DNA of 64,000 nt. Source: Streptomyces sp. NBC_00237. GTDB taxonomy: Bacteria; Actinomycetota; Actinomycetes; Streptomycetales; Streptomycetaceae. The translations under genes and the position numbers were made by a program. Below are positions 8,781 through 16,902 of the stretch, one piece after another. Location of the stretch: NCBI RefSeq assembly GCF_026342435.1, contig NZ_JAPEMT010000002.1, positions 2,480,001 to 2,544,000 of the forward strand, written 5' to 3'. Position 1 is the first letter of the stretch. Each line of letters starts with the position of its first letter. The notes under the pieces are model-generated. The model was not told the origin of the DNA. It saw only the letters and a list, made by a program, of their open reading frames with translations, and did no database searches.

Positions 8781-8859
8781 GCCGGAACGTCACCGCCGAA
8801 ACATCACTGCCGGAACATCAGCGCCGGAACATCAGTGCCGGTACTGCCGGAACGTCACT
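8781..8859. repeat. 14-bp tandem repeat array
   Basis: Six units of GCCGGAACATCAGT-like sequence. Four are near-identical 14-mers at 8781-8836, one is cut to 9 bases at 8837-8845, and another full unit is at 8846-8859. The array runs up to and over the stop codon of the leftward gene ending at 8855. The remaining part of 8533-8780 has no supported gene. Confidence 0.8.
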
Positions 8860-9367
8860 GCCGACGCTCCAGGCCCAGTACGTCCAGGAAGTACCCGAAC
8901 AGTTCCTCGGCCAGCGGGTCCGCCTCCGCCTTCAGCACCGTCGTCAACGGCTCCAGATCGACGGTCTTGCCCGCCTCCGCCGCCCAGGACACGGCCTTCT
9001 CCGCCGCGTCCTCGGCCGACAGGAACAGGTCCTCCAGGAGCAGCCCGTCCGCCTTCAGGTACTCGGCCATCGCCTCGCGGCCCAGACACGCGAACCACGA
9101 ACCACCTTCCGGCGACGCGGCCTCGATGACCACGCAGTCGCTGCCCATGACGAACGCGAACAGCGCCGGCGCCCCGGTGTCCCGGCACACGCCGCGCGCC
9201 AGCGCACCCATGTCGCCGACCTCGGGCTCGCTCGGACGCTCCCAGACCTGCCAGCCGCCCACGCGCTCGTCATAGAGCGCCAGATCCTGTCTGACCTCGG
9301 CCAATGCTTCCAGCTCCGAGAGCGGCCCGGTGTTCTTCCCTACGACGAAGTAACCCCAGAAACCCAT
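8855..9367 (-). CDS. Hypothetical soluble protein
   Basis: A 170-residue acidic protein starting MGFWGYFVVGKN at the ATG 9367, which has a GGAG about 9 bases upstream. It has mixed alpha/beta character with segments RPSEPEVGDMGALARGVC, ALFAFVMGSDCVVIEAAS and a helical C-terminus with EDAAEKAVSWAAEAGKT. This resembles small uncharacterised Streptomyces proteins thought to have an immunity-protein-like fold, but no family can be named with confidence. No membrane span or signal. The stop lies in a tandem repeat array. Confidence 0.7.
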   Translation of the reverse strand: MGFWGYFVVGKNTGPLSELEALAEVRQDLALYDERVGGWQVWERPSEPEVGDMGALARGVCRDTGAPALFAFVMGSDCVVIEAASPEGGSWFACLGREAMAEYLKADGLLLEDLFLSAEDAAEKAVSWAAEAGKTVDLEPLTTVLKAEADPLAEELFGYFLDVLGLERRQ

Positions 9368-9521
9368 GTTTCCCACTCCCCCCACGCGTTGACCTCAAGA
9401 GGCTCAAGCCTCACCCGGACTTTGCCGGAACAGCCAGTTGCGCACGTATCCACCACAGTCCTGGCACATTGTGCCCACATGACGGGGGGTCATGACCATC
9501 GAAGCAGGACTGCGGCCAGAA

Positions 9522-10388
9522 TCACACCGGTGATCCGACCGGAAATGTCCTTCCGGCCTTGGCGTCCTGCATGCGGGTCAGCTTCCGCACGAAGAGGATC
9601 GCGAGGACGGCGGCGACGATGTCCACGGCGTCGGAGACCAGCATCAGAACGAGCGCGACGCGGACCTCCTCCGGCGTCTCGGCCCCCCTGTCCAGGGCGC
9701 CGGCCACCCGGCCCACCAGCGCGCCGCCGGTCCACACCCACCACCAGGCGTACACGGCCGCGGCCGAGATCCGCACGGGCCGCAGGCCCACCGGGTCGGC
9801 GGGCGCGCTCGACCGCCAGGTGTCGAGGGCCACCCGGCACGGCAGCCACAGGTTCGCGAAGGGGACGAACCAGGCCCCGATCGCCCAGCCCGGCGCCAAC
9901 CCGTGGCCGTTCGGGTCGAAGACGTCGGCGTTGCGGCGGGCCCGGTGGAACCACACGAGGAAGCAGACGCCGACAGCGACGTACAGGGCGAACTGGGCCA
10001 CCCCCGAGGCCCGGTACAGCGCGTCGGCGACGTCCCACTCCCGCTCCGAGTAGCGGCCGGGGTCCGCGTCCAGGGAGCCGACCATGCCGAGGAGCCGGAC
10101 GCTCGTCGCGAGCGAGCCGAGGTCCACCAGGGCCGTCACGCCGAGCAGCACCGCCACCGCGACGGCGAGCCCGCGGAGCCTGTACAGGAGGGGCGGGGCG
10201 GGAGGCACGACATAGGCGGGCGGCTGCTGTCCGTACGGACCGGGCTGACCGTAGGGGCCGGGCTGACCGTAGGGGCTCGGCTGCCCGTACGAGCCGCCGG
10301 GCTGCCCGTACGGGGCCTGCTGCCCGTACGAGCCGTACGGGCCCTGCTGCTGCGACCCTCCGGGGCCGGGATACGAGGTGTCGGTCAT
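9522..10388 (-). CDS. DUF4328-type multi-span membrane protein
   Basis: A 288-residue protein. Residues 1-65 are a Gly/Pro/Tyr/Gln-rich cytoplasmic tail with repeated PYGQPG units. About six transmembrane helices follow (for example LRGLAVAVAVLLGVTALV, FALYVAVGVCFLVWFHRA, ISAAAVYAWWWVWTGGALV, DAVDIVAAVLAILFVRKL). The motif WFHRARRNADVFDPNGHGLAPGWAIGAWFVPFANLWLP is typical of DUF4328 proteins. The PYGQ tail resembles low-complexity tails of other Streptomyces membrane proteins that may aid clustering. Role unknown; it appears to be a single-gene unit. Confidence 0.8.
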   Translation of the reverse strand: MTDTSYPGPGGSQQQGPYGSYGQQAPYGQPGGSYGQPSPYGQPGPYGQPGPYGQQPPAYVVPPAPPLLYRLRGLAVAVAVLLGVTALVDLGSLATSVRLLGMVGSLDADPGRYSEREWDVADALYRASGVAQFALYVAVGVCFLVWFHRARRNADVFDPNGHGLAPGWAIGAWFVPFANLWLPCRVALDTWRSSAPADPVGLRPVRISAAAVYAWWWVWTGGALVGRVAGALDRGAETPEEVRVALVLMLVSDAVDIVAAVLAILFVRKLTRMQDAKAGRTFPVGSPV

Positions 10389-10540
10389 GGAGGCCCCCCA
10401 CGGGCGCGGCGCGAATCGGTGCGTCGCGGACGCACGTACGGCCGCCGGGAAGGCGGCCGTACGCGGAACCTACACGGCCCTTCACCGCATGTCCACATCA
10501 TTCCGATAGCGGACGAAAGCGGGCGAGGAGCCCGGCCCGG

Positions 10541-12379
10541 CTACCCCACCTTCCCCGCCAGCCCCTTGAACCCCTCCCAGTCGAGCCCCGGCTTCCTCGG
10601 GTCCCACAGCTTCTGCGCGACCGCGCGCAACGGCAGCCGCACGCCCTTCGCCACCTGGGCCTGCGTCTGCGCGTTGTGGTAGTCGCACCAGACCGCGAGC
10701 TGCCCTCCCGTGATCTGCGCGTCGTAACGCGCCGGAACGGCGTCACTGTGCCGCAGGACGCGCGGGGTCCACTCGTCGTAGATGCGGCGGCCGGTCGGGT
10801 AGGTGAAGGTGTTGGGCTCGCCGAGCACGTAGTAGAGGTACTCGTCGTTGACGTTCAGGACCTTGCGGCCCTCGCGCAAGTACTCCGTCGGCTTGCGCGC
10901 GCCGATCTCCTTGCCCGTCCAGTACGCGACCTCGCGGGACTTCGGCGCGTCCACGACGCCGCCCGCGAAGTAGCCGTCGTTCCAGGCCCGGATGTTCGAC
11001 TTGCCCTTCTTCCGGACCACCGCCGCCCGGTCGTTCAGCCAGCTCGTCGCGAGGTCCTGGACCCGGGCCCGGGAGCCGTGCTTGGCGCGTGCGGCCCGGG
11101 TGAGCTGCGGATACGTCGCCTCCGGGTCGGACACCGTCAGCGCGCGGTACTCGTCGCCGCCCAGGTGCCAGTACGACCCCGGGAAGAGGTCCGCGTACTC
11201 GGCGAGCAGCTCGTCGACGATCTTGGCCGCCTTGGGCTGCGCGATGTCGACCGCACCCCGCGACGCCTTCCCCGAGACGCTGCGGAGCTGGAGTCCGGGG
11301 TGTGCCGCGATGACCGCGCCCAGATGTCCCGGCGAGTCGATCTCGGGAACCACGCGGATGTGCCGGGACGCGGCGAGGGCGACGATGCGGCGGATCTCGG
11401 CCTTGCTCAGGTGGTCCTTGGAGACGATCTCGGGGTGCGTGTCGGAGGCGATCCGGAAGCCCTGGTCGTCGGAGAAGTGCAGGCCGAACTCGTTCAGCTT
11501 GAGGTCGCCCATCTCGCGGATGCGGTCCTCGATCCACGCCGCGTCGAAGTGCTTGCGGGCCGTGTCGAGCGCGAATCCGCGGTGGGGCTTGGCCGGGGCG
11601 TCCTTGAGCACGCCCTCCGCGAGCCCGCCGCCGGAGCGGACGGCCTGCTTGAGGGTGCGGGTGCCGTAGAAGACGCCCGCCTCGTCGCCGCCGGTGATCC
11701 GGACCTTCCCGCCGGAGGTGGTCACGGTGTACGACTCGGGCGCACCGGGCACACCCATCGCGAGCTCCACGTCCCCCGGGCGGGCCGCCACTCCCTGCGC
11801 GTACCCCTTCTTCAGCTCTCCCGCGAGCAGCCTGCCCTCGTCCGCGAGGGCCTTCTCGCTGCCCGCCGCGACGACGACCCGGGTGGCGGCGGAGGGCCGC
11901 CAGCCGGTGCCCCTGGCCTCCTTCACGTCCCGTACGAAGGGGATGGTGCGCGGCGGTCCGTCCACCGGGCGGGTCGGGGCGGCGGCCGGGGTCGGCGGGG
12001 CGGGCGGCTTCGCGTCGTCGCCGGTCGCCTTCGGGGCGGACGTACCGGAGGGGGTGGCGGCCGAGGTCCGTCCGGTCCCCGTCTGCGGCTGCTGCGGTCC
12101 GCTCGGCCAGGCGGCCACCGTGACCGTCGTCGCGGTGGCGAGCACCACGACCGCCCCGGCCACCAGCACCCCGCGCGGCGCACGGCGGACGGCGGCGCGG
12201 TGCGCACCCGAACCCACCCGGCGCGCTCCCGCCCGGCCCGAACCCGCCCGGCGCGCGCCCGCACCGCGCGCGCCCGCCCGGTGCGTGTGCGCCGCCGGAT
12301 TCTGCGGTTCCTGCGGTTCCTGCGGTTCCTGCGGTTCCTGCGGGTCCCGCGAGTCCTGCGGCCCTCGGAAATTGCTCAT
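10541..12379 (-). CDS. Beta-N-acetylhexosaminidase (GH20), membrane-anchored or secreted
   Basis: A 612-residue protein starting MSNFRGPQDSRD at 12379. Residues 8-20 are a PQEPQEPQEPQ repeat from 9-bp tandem DNA repeats. A hydrophobic signal or anchor helix follows near 73-92 (VLVAGAVVVLATATTVTVAA), then a Pro/Ala linker. The GH20b-like N-domain precedes the catalytic barrel, with LNEFGLHFSDDQGFRI, RVVPEIDSPGHLGA and the D-E catalytic pair in YWHLGGDEYR. It removes terminal GlcNAc or GalNAc from chitin, peptidoglycan or host-type glycans outside the cell. The tandem-repeat N-terminus is unusual. Confidence 0.9.
   Translation of the reverse strand: MSNFRGPQDSRDPQEPQEPQEPQEPQNPAAHTHRAGARGAGARRAGSGRAGARRVGSGAHRAAVRRAPRGVLVAGAVVVLATATTVTVAAWPSGPQQPQTGTGRTSAATPSGTSAPKATGDDAKPPAPPTPAAAPTRPVDGPPRTIPFVRDVKEARGTGWRPSAATRVVVAAGSEKALADEGRLLAGELKKGYAQGVAARPGDVELAMGVPGAPESYTVTTSGGKVRITGGDEAGVFYGTRTLKQAVRSGGGLAEGVLKDAPAKPHRGFALDTARKHFDAAWIEDRIREMGDLKLNEFGLHFSDDQGFRIASDTHPEIVSKDHLSKAEIRRIVALAASRHIRVVPEIDSPGHLGAVIAAHPGLQLRSVSGKASRGAVDIAQPKAAKIVDELLAEYADLFPGSYWHLGGDEYRALTVSDPEATYPQLTRAARAKHGSRARVQDLATSWLNDRAAVVRKKGKSNIRAWNDGYFAGGVVDAPKSREVAYWTGKEIGARKPTEYLREGRKVLNVNDEYLYYVLGEPNTFTYPTGRRIYDEWTPRVLRHSDAVPARYDAQITGGQLAVWCDYHNAQTQAQVAKGVRLPLRAVAQKLWDPRKPGLDWEGFKGLAGKVG
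12302..12355. repeat. 9-bp tandem repeats in the hexosaminidase 5' end
   Basis: CTGCGGTTC is repeated four times exactly (12302-12337), followed by two decayed units. It encodes the PQE tripeptide run at the protein N-terminus, so the length can vary without changing frame. Confidence 0.85.
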
Positions 12380-12603
12380 CCGTGCCCAACTTTCGCTTGT
12401 GTCACAAACCGCACCCAGCCCACTCAAAAGTACGAGCTACCGGGGTCCGAACCGTCTACCGCGCGCACATAAACCCTCCCGTTCGGATGAAATTCGTGCA
12501 TTCGTCGGTCGCTTCATCACTGTCCTCGCTAGCCTTTACCGCCCCCCGCCACAGGACCGATCCGGCCGACCTTCTTCGGCCACCGCCCGCCCAAGGAGTC
12601 ACG

Positions 12604-13170
12604 CTGCACCCCTCCGTCTTCCTTACAACGAGCGGCCGTGGCGGCCCGGCACACCCGTCCCCCCTGGACCGGTTCAACGAGGCCCCCGTGCGGGACGCCG
12701 AGGCCGCCCTGCTCACCTGCTGCCGCAGCCGCAGATGGGCCGAGCGCCTGGCCGCACACCGCCCCTACCCCGATCTGGGCGCACTGCTCGCCGCCGCCGA
12801 CGAGGCGTCGTACGACCTGTCCGTCGCGGAGATCGCCGACGCGCTGGCCTGCGAGATTCCGCCCCGCCCCGCCGCCGACACGCCGTCCGCCGCGCACACC
12901 GCGCTACGGGCCGCGCACGCGGCGTACGAGAGCCGGTTCGGGCACGCCTTCGTGATCTGCCTGGACGGCTTCGCGCCGGGCGAGCAGCTCGACCAGGTCC
13001 TCGCCGGAATCCGCTTCCGGCTGGGCAACGAGCCGGACGAGGAGCGGGCCGTGGCCGCCGACGAGCTGCGCCGGCTGGCCCGGGGGCGGCTCGCCCGGAC
13101 CGTGCCGGACGCCGAAAACGACCGAGCCGGGCTCTCGACGGGCCCCGATAGCCCGTCCGTGGCCGTTTGA
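12604..13170 (+). CDS. OHCU decarboxylase (ureidoimidazoline decarboxylase)
   Basis: About 188 residues. DRFNEAPVRDAEAALLTCC, the catalytic-type RPYPDLGALL, and the C-terminal FVICLDGF...RLGNEPDEERAVAADELRRLARGRL segment are all hallmarks of 2-oxo-4-hydroxy-4-carboxy-5-ureidoimidazoline decarboxylase. This enzyme makes S-allantoin in uric-acid breakdown. A good AAGGAG lies at 12593-12598 and the only start codon at proper spacing is CTG 12604, so a CTG start is proposed. An ATG at 12487 would add an untypical N-terminus. No urate oxidase or HIU hydrolase lies nearby. Confidence 0.8.
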   Translation: MHPSVFLTTSGRGGPAHPSPLDRFNEAPVRDAEAALLTCCRSRRWAERLAAHRPYPDLGALLAAADEASYDLSVAEIADALACEIPPRPAADTPSAAHTALRAAHAAYESRFGHAFVICLDGFAPGEQLDQVLAGIRFRLGNEPDEERAVAADELRRLARGRLARTVPDAENDRAGLSTGPDSPSVAV

Positions 13171-13318
13171 CTGCCTGTTTGATCACACCGGAGGCCCCCG
13201 CGCGAGGGAACCGACAACTCGTCGCTACGATGACCGGGGCCGGTGGACCGTACCCGGCCGGGTCTGACCGACAAACCAAGCCGGCCGACCCCAATCCCCG
13301 CTCCCGGAGGGTATTTCC

Positions 13319-13699
13319 GTGCCGGCTGGAACGCTGTATCGCGGCCGGGAAGGCATGTGGTCATGGGTGGCTCATCGAGTCACCGGCGTCCTCATCTTCT
13401 TCTTCCTGTTCGTACACGTCCTCGACACCGCTCTCGTCCGCGTCTCTCCCGAGGCGTACGACGATGTCGTGGCAACCTACAAGACCCCGCTCGTGGCTTG
13501 CCTTGAGTACGGCCTTGTCGCCGCCATCCTGTTCCACGCGCTGAACGGCCTTCGGGTCATCGCCGTGGACTTCTGGTCCAAGGGCCCCCGCTACCAGAAG
13601 CAGATGCTCTGGACCGTGCTGGGCGTCTGGATCGTGCTGATGGTCTTCGCGCTTGCGCCCGTCCTCGGTCACGCCGTACGCGAAGTCTTCGGGAGCTGA
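13319..13699 (+). CDS. sdhC: Succinate dehydrogenase cytochrome b-556 subunit
   Basis: A 126-residue integral membrane protein from GTG 13319 with GGAGGG upstream. Three helices are present, near residues 20-37 (VTGVLIFFFLFVHVLDTAL), 63-82 and 98-118. WVAHRVTGV carries the conserved S/H-R-x-T-G segment near the quinone and haem sites. H34 and H73 (LFHALNGLR) are plausible haem b ligands. It anchors the SdhAB catalytic part to the membrane and passes electrons to menaquinone. It is the first gene of sdhCDAB. Confidence 0.93.
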   Translation: MPAGTLYRGREGMWSWVAHRVTGVLIFFFLFVHVLDTALVRVSPEAYDDVVATYKTPLVACLEYGLVAAILFHALNGLRVIAVDFWSKGPRYQKQMLWTVLGVWIVLMVFALAPVLGHAVREVFGS

Positions 13700-13707
13700 G
13701 TCAGAAC

Positions 13708-14187
13708 ATGTCCGCTGAGACCTCTTCCGCAGGCGTCGGCCCCGTCGAGGGCGTGAGCCTGTACGACGTCGACAACCCGGCGCCCGTCATCGAGCCGCCG
13801 CGCAAGCGCACCTCGAAGACCCCTCGCACCACCCGTACCAACTTCGAGCTGTACGGCTGGCTGTTCATGCGCCTGTCCGGCATCGTGCTCGTCGTCCTGG
13901 TCCTCGGCCACCTGCTGATCCAGCTGGTGCTCGACGGCGGCGTCAGCAAGATCGGCTTCGCCTTCGTGGCCGGCCGCTGGGCCTCGCCGTTCTGGCAGGC
14001 ATGGGACCTCGTCATGCTGTGGCTGGCCATGCTGCACGGCGCCAACGGCCTGCGTACCGTCATCAACGACTACGCGGAGAAGCCGAACACGCGCTTCTGG
14101 CTGAAGAACCTGCTGTACACCGCCACGGTGTTCACCGTCCTTCTGGGCACGCTGGTGATCTTCACCTTCGACCCGAACATCCGCTAG
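13708..14187 (+). CDS. sdhD: Succinate dehydrogenase membrane anchor subunit
   Basis: A 159-residue protein starting 8 bases after sdhC. An N-terminal soluble arm of about 45 residues is followed by three helices (LFMRLSGIVLVVLVLGHLLI, a central AWDLVMLWLAMLHGANGLR, and NLLYTATVFTVLLGTLVIF). H in VLGHLLI and in MLHGANGLR are likely haem ligands, pairing with SdhC. It forms the quinone site together with SdhC in complex II. Confidence 0.92.
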   Translation: MSAETSSAGVGPVEGVSLYDVDNPAPVIEPPRKRTSKTPRTTRTNFELYGWLFMRLSGIVLVVLVLGHLLIQLVLDGGVSKIGFAFVAGRWASPFWQAWDLVMLWLAMLHGANGLRTVINDYAEKPNTRFWLKNLLYTATVFTVLLGTLVIFTFDPNIR

Positions 14188-14209
14188 GCCCGGGGCTGAG
14201 GCAATCAAG

Positions 14210-15964
14210 ATGAAGATTCACAAGTACGACACCGTCATCGTCGGCGCCGGTGGCGCGGGCATGCGCGCGGCCATCGAGTCGACCAAGCGCAGCCGCACCG
14301 CCGTGCTGACGAAGCTCTACCCGACGCGTTCCCACACGGGCGCCGCGCAGGGCGGCATGGCCGCCGCGCTGGCGAACGTGGAGGAGGACAACTGGGAGTG
14401 GCACACCTTCGACACGATCAAGGGCGGCGACTACCTGGTCGACCAGGACGCCGCCGAGATCCTGGCGAAGGAGGCCATCGACGCGGTCCTCGACCTGGAG
14501 AAGATGGGCCTGCCGTTCGGCCGTACGCCGGAAGGCACCATCGACCAGCGCCGTTTCGGCGGTCACTCCCGCAACCACGGCGAGGCCCCCGTCCGGCGGT
14601 CCTGCTACTCGGGCGACCGCACCGGCCACATGATCCTCCAGACCCTCTACCAGAACTGCATCAAGGAGGGTGTGGAGTTCTTCAACGAGTTCTACGTCCT
14701 CGATCAGCTCATCGTGGAGGAGGACGGCGTCAAGAAGTCCGCGGGCGTCGTCGCGTACGAGCTGGCCACCGGTGAGATCCACGTCTTCCAGTCCAAGTCG
14801 GTCATCTACGCCTCGGGCGGCACCGGCAAGTTCTTCAAGGTGACCTCCAACGCGCACACCCTGACCGGTGACGGCCAGGCCGCGTGCTACCGCCGCGGTC
14901 TGCCGCTGGAGGACATGGAGTTCTTCCAGTTCCACCCGACGGGCATCTGGCGCATGGGCATCCTGCTGACGGAGGGCGCCCGCGGTGAGGGCGGCATCCT
15001 CCGCAACAAGGACGGCGAGCGCTTCATGGAGAAGTACGCGCCGGTCATGAAGGACCTCGCGTCCCGTGACGTCGTGTCCCGCTCCATCTACACCGAGATC
15101 CGTGAGGGCCGAGGCTGCGGTCCCGAGGGCGACCACGTCTACCTCGACCTCACGCACCTCCCGCCGGAGCAGCTCGACGCCAAGCTCCCGGACATCACGG
15201 AGTTCGCGCGTACGTACCTGGGCATCGAGCCGTACACGGACCCGATCCCGATCCAGCCGACCGCGCACTACGCCATGGGCGGCATCCCGACGAACGTCGA
15301 GGGTGAGGTCCTGCGGGACAACACCACCGTCGTCCCGGGCCTGTACGCCGCCGGTGAGGTCGCCTGCGTCTCGGTGCACGGCGCCAACCGCCTCGGCACC
15401 AACTCGCTGCTGGACATCAACGTCTTCGGCAAGCGGGCCGGTATCGCCGCCGCCGAGTACAGCCACTCCAACGAGTTCGTCGAGCTGCCGGAGAACCCGG
15501 CCCAGCTCGTCGTCGACCAGGTCGAGCGGCTGCGCAACTCCACCGGCACCGAGCGCGTGGCCGCGCTCCGCCTGGAGCTCCAGGAGACGATGGACGCCAA
15601 CGTGATGGTGTTCCGCACCGAGCAGACGATCAAGACGGCCGTCGAGAAGATCGCCGAGCTGCGCGAGCGCTACCTGAACGTGTCCATCCAGGACAAGGGC
15701 AAGCGCTTCAACACGGACCTGCTGGAGGCCGTCGAGCTGGGCAACCTGCTCGACCTGGCCGAGGTCATGGCCGTGTCCGCGCTGGCGCGCAAGGAGTCCC
15801 GCGGCGGTCACTACCGCGAGGACTTCCCCACCCGCGACGACGTCAACTTCATGCGCCACACCATGGCGTACCGCGAGGTCGCGGCCGACGGCACCGAGTC
15901 GATCCGGCTCGACTACAAGCCGGTCGTCCAGACCCGCTACCAGCCGATGGAGCGTAAGTACTGA
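14210..15964 (+). CDS. sdhA: Succinate dehydrogenase flavoprotein subunit
   Basis: A 584-residue protein. GAGGAGMRAAIE is the FAD dinucleotide-binding loop. RSHTGAAQGGMAAAL holds the histidine that carries covalent FAD. GGHSRNHGEAPVRRSC and HPTGIW are substrate-site segments, and the HYAMGGI and HGANRLGTNSLLD motifs complete the dicarboxylate pocket. It oxidises succinate to fumarate. It follows sdhD by 22 bases with GAGG 8 bases before the ATG and overlaps sdhB. Length is normal for the family. Confidence 0.97.
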   Translation: MKIHKYDTVIVGAGGAGMRAAIESTKRSRTAVLTKLYPTRSHTGAAQGGMAAALANVEEDNWEWHTFDTIKGGDYLVDQDAAEILAKEAIDAVLDLEKMGLPFGRTPEGTIDQRRFGGHSRNHGEAPVRRSCYSGDRTGHMILQTLYQNCIKEGVEFFNEFYVLDQLIVEEDGVKKSAGVVAYELATGEIHVFQSKSVIYASGGTGKFFKVTSNAHTLTGDGQAACYRRGLPLEDMEFFQFHPTGIWRMGILLTEGARGEGGILRNKDGERFMEKYAPVMKDLASRDVVSRSIYTEIREGRGCGPEGDHVYLDLTHLPPEQLDAKLPDITEFARTYLGIEPYTDPIPIQPTAHYAMGGIPTNVEGEVLRDNTTVVPGLYAAGEVACVSVHGANRLGTNSLLDINVFGKRAGIAAAEYSHSNEFVELPENPAQLVVDQVERLRNSTGTERVAALRLELQETMDANVMVFRTEQTIKTAVEKIAELRERYLNVSIQDKGKRFNTDLLEAVELGNLLDLAEVMAVSALARKESRGGHYREDFPTRDDVNFMRHTMAYREVAADGTESIRLDYKPVVQTRYQPMERKY

Positions 15965-16746
15965 TGGCTACCCCGACGATGGACAAGGTGGAGAAGGACG
16001 GCAAGGGCGCGCCCGAGCCCGGCTTCGCCGACTCTCCGTACATCAAGGTCACCTTCCGGATCCGCCGGTTCAACCCGGAGGTCTCCGAGGACGCCGAGTG
16101 GCAGGACTTCGAGGTCGACATGGACCCGAAGGAGCGCGTGCTCGACGCTCTGCACAAGATCAAGTGGGACCAGGACGGCACGCTCACCTTCCGCCGTTCC
16201 TGCGCCCACGGCATCTGCGGCTCCGACGCGATGCGGATCAACGGCAAGAACAGGCTCGCCTGCAAGACGCTGATCAAGGACATCAACCCGCACAAGCCGA
16301 TCACGGTCGAGGCCATCAAGGGCCTGACGGTCCTCAAGGACCTGGTCGTGGACATGGACCCGTTCTTCCAGGCGTACCGCGACGTGATGCCCTTCCTCAT
16401 CACCAAGGGCAACGAGCCGACGCGCGAGCGTCTGCAGTCCGCCGAGGACCGCGAGCGCTTCGACGACACCACCAAGTGCATCCTGTGCGCCGCGTGCACG
16501 TCCTCGTGCCCGGTGTTCTGGAACGACGGCCAGTACTTCGGCCCGGCGGCGATCGTCAACGCGCACCGCTTCATCTTCGACAGCCGTGACGAGGGTGGCG
16601 AGCAGCGCCTCGAAATCCTCAACGACAAGGACGGCGTGTGGCGCTGCCGCACGACGTTCAACTGCACGGACGCGTGCCCGCGCGGCATCGAGGTCACGAA
16701 GGCCATCCAGGAAGTGAAGCGCGCGCTGATCACGCGTCGCTACTAG
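15964..16746 (+). CDS. sdhB: Succinate dehydrogenase iron-sulfur subunit
   Basis: A 260-residue protein whose ATG overlaps the sdhA stop (TGATG). The [2Fe-2S] cysteines are in RRSCAHGICGSDAMRING...LAC. The [4Fe-4S] set is CILCAACTSSCPVF, and the [3Fe-4S] set is in the later CTDACPRGI segment. It transfers electrons from SdhA flavin to the membrane quinone site. It is the last gene of the operon and is followed by a 16-bp repeat array and a strong terminator. Confidence 0.97.
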   Translation: MATPTMDKVEKDGKGAPEPGFADSPYIKVTFRIRRFNPEVSEDAEWQDFEVDMDPKERVLDALHKIKWDQDGTLTFRRSCAHGICGSDAMRINGKNRLACKTLIKDINPHKPITVEAIKGLTVLKDLVVDMDPFFQAYRDVMPFLITKGNEPTRERLQSAEDRERFDDTTKCILCAACTSSCPVFWNDGQYFGPAAIVNAHRFIFDSRDEGGEQRLEILNDKDGVWRCRTTFNCTDACPRGIEVTKAIQEVKRALITRRY

Positions 16747-16762
16747 TCACTACTAGTCACTT

Positions 16763-16842
16763 CTTGAGCGGTACGAAGCTTGAGCGGTACGCAGCTTGAG
16801 CAGTACGCAGCTTGAGCAGTACGCAGCTTGAGCAGTACGAAG
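16763..16842. repeat. 16-bp tandem repeat, five exact-length units, after sdhB
   Basis: Five head-to-tail 16-bp units (CTTGAGCAGTACGCAG and variants CTTGAGCGGTACGAAG) fill 16763-16842. Just before them TACTAGTCAC is doubled at 16741-16760, covering the sdhB stop. The array sits between the sdhB stop and the terminator, so it is transcribed in the sdh mRNA 3' end. Confidence 0.9.
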
Positions 16843-16844
16843 AA

Positions 16845-16881
16845 GGGCCCCGCCCCCGGTGCTTCACCGGGGGCGGGGCCC
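16845..16881 (+). terminator. Rho-independent terminator of sdhCDAB
   Basis: Perfect 17-bp inverted repeat GGGCCCCGCCCCCGGTG / CACCGGGGGCGGGGCCC with a CTT loop, followed by TTTCT. It separates the convergent sdh operon and the SBP gene and may end both transcripts. Confidence 0.92.
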
Positions 16882-16902
16882 TTTCTGGTAACTCGCTCGC
16901 GC

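Noticed and set aside
13171..13318. Specific promoter for sdhCDAB
   Set aside because: A TACGAT near 13225 could be a -10 element but no matching -35 at proper spacing was found, so it is not listed.
14162..15859. Long minus-strand frame opposite sdhA
   Set aside because: It is the shadow of sdhA, with low-complexity Val/Leu/Arg/Asp composition and no start signal.
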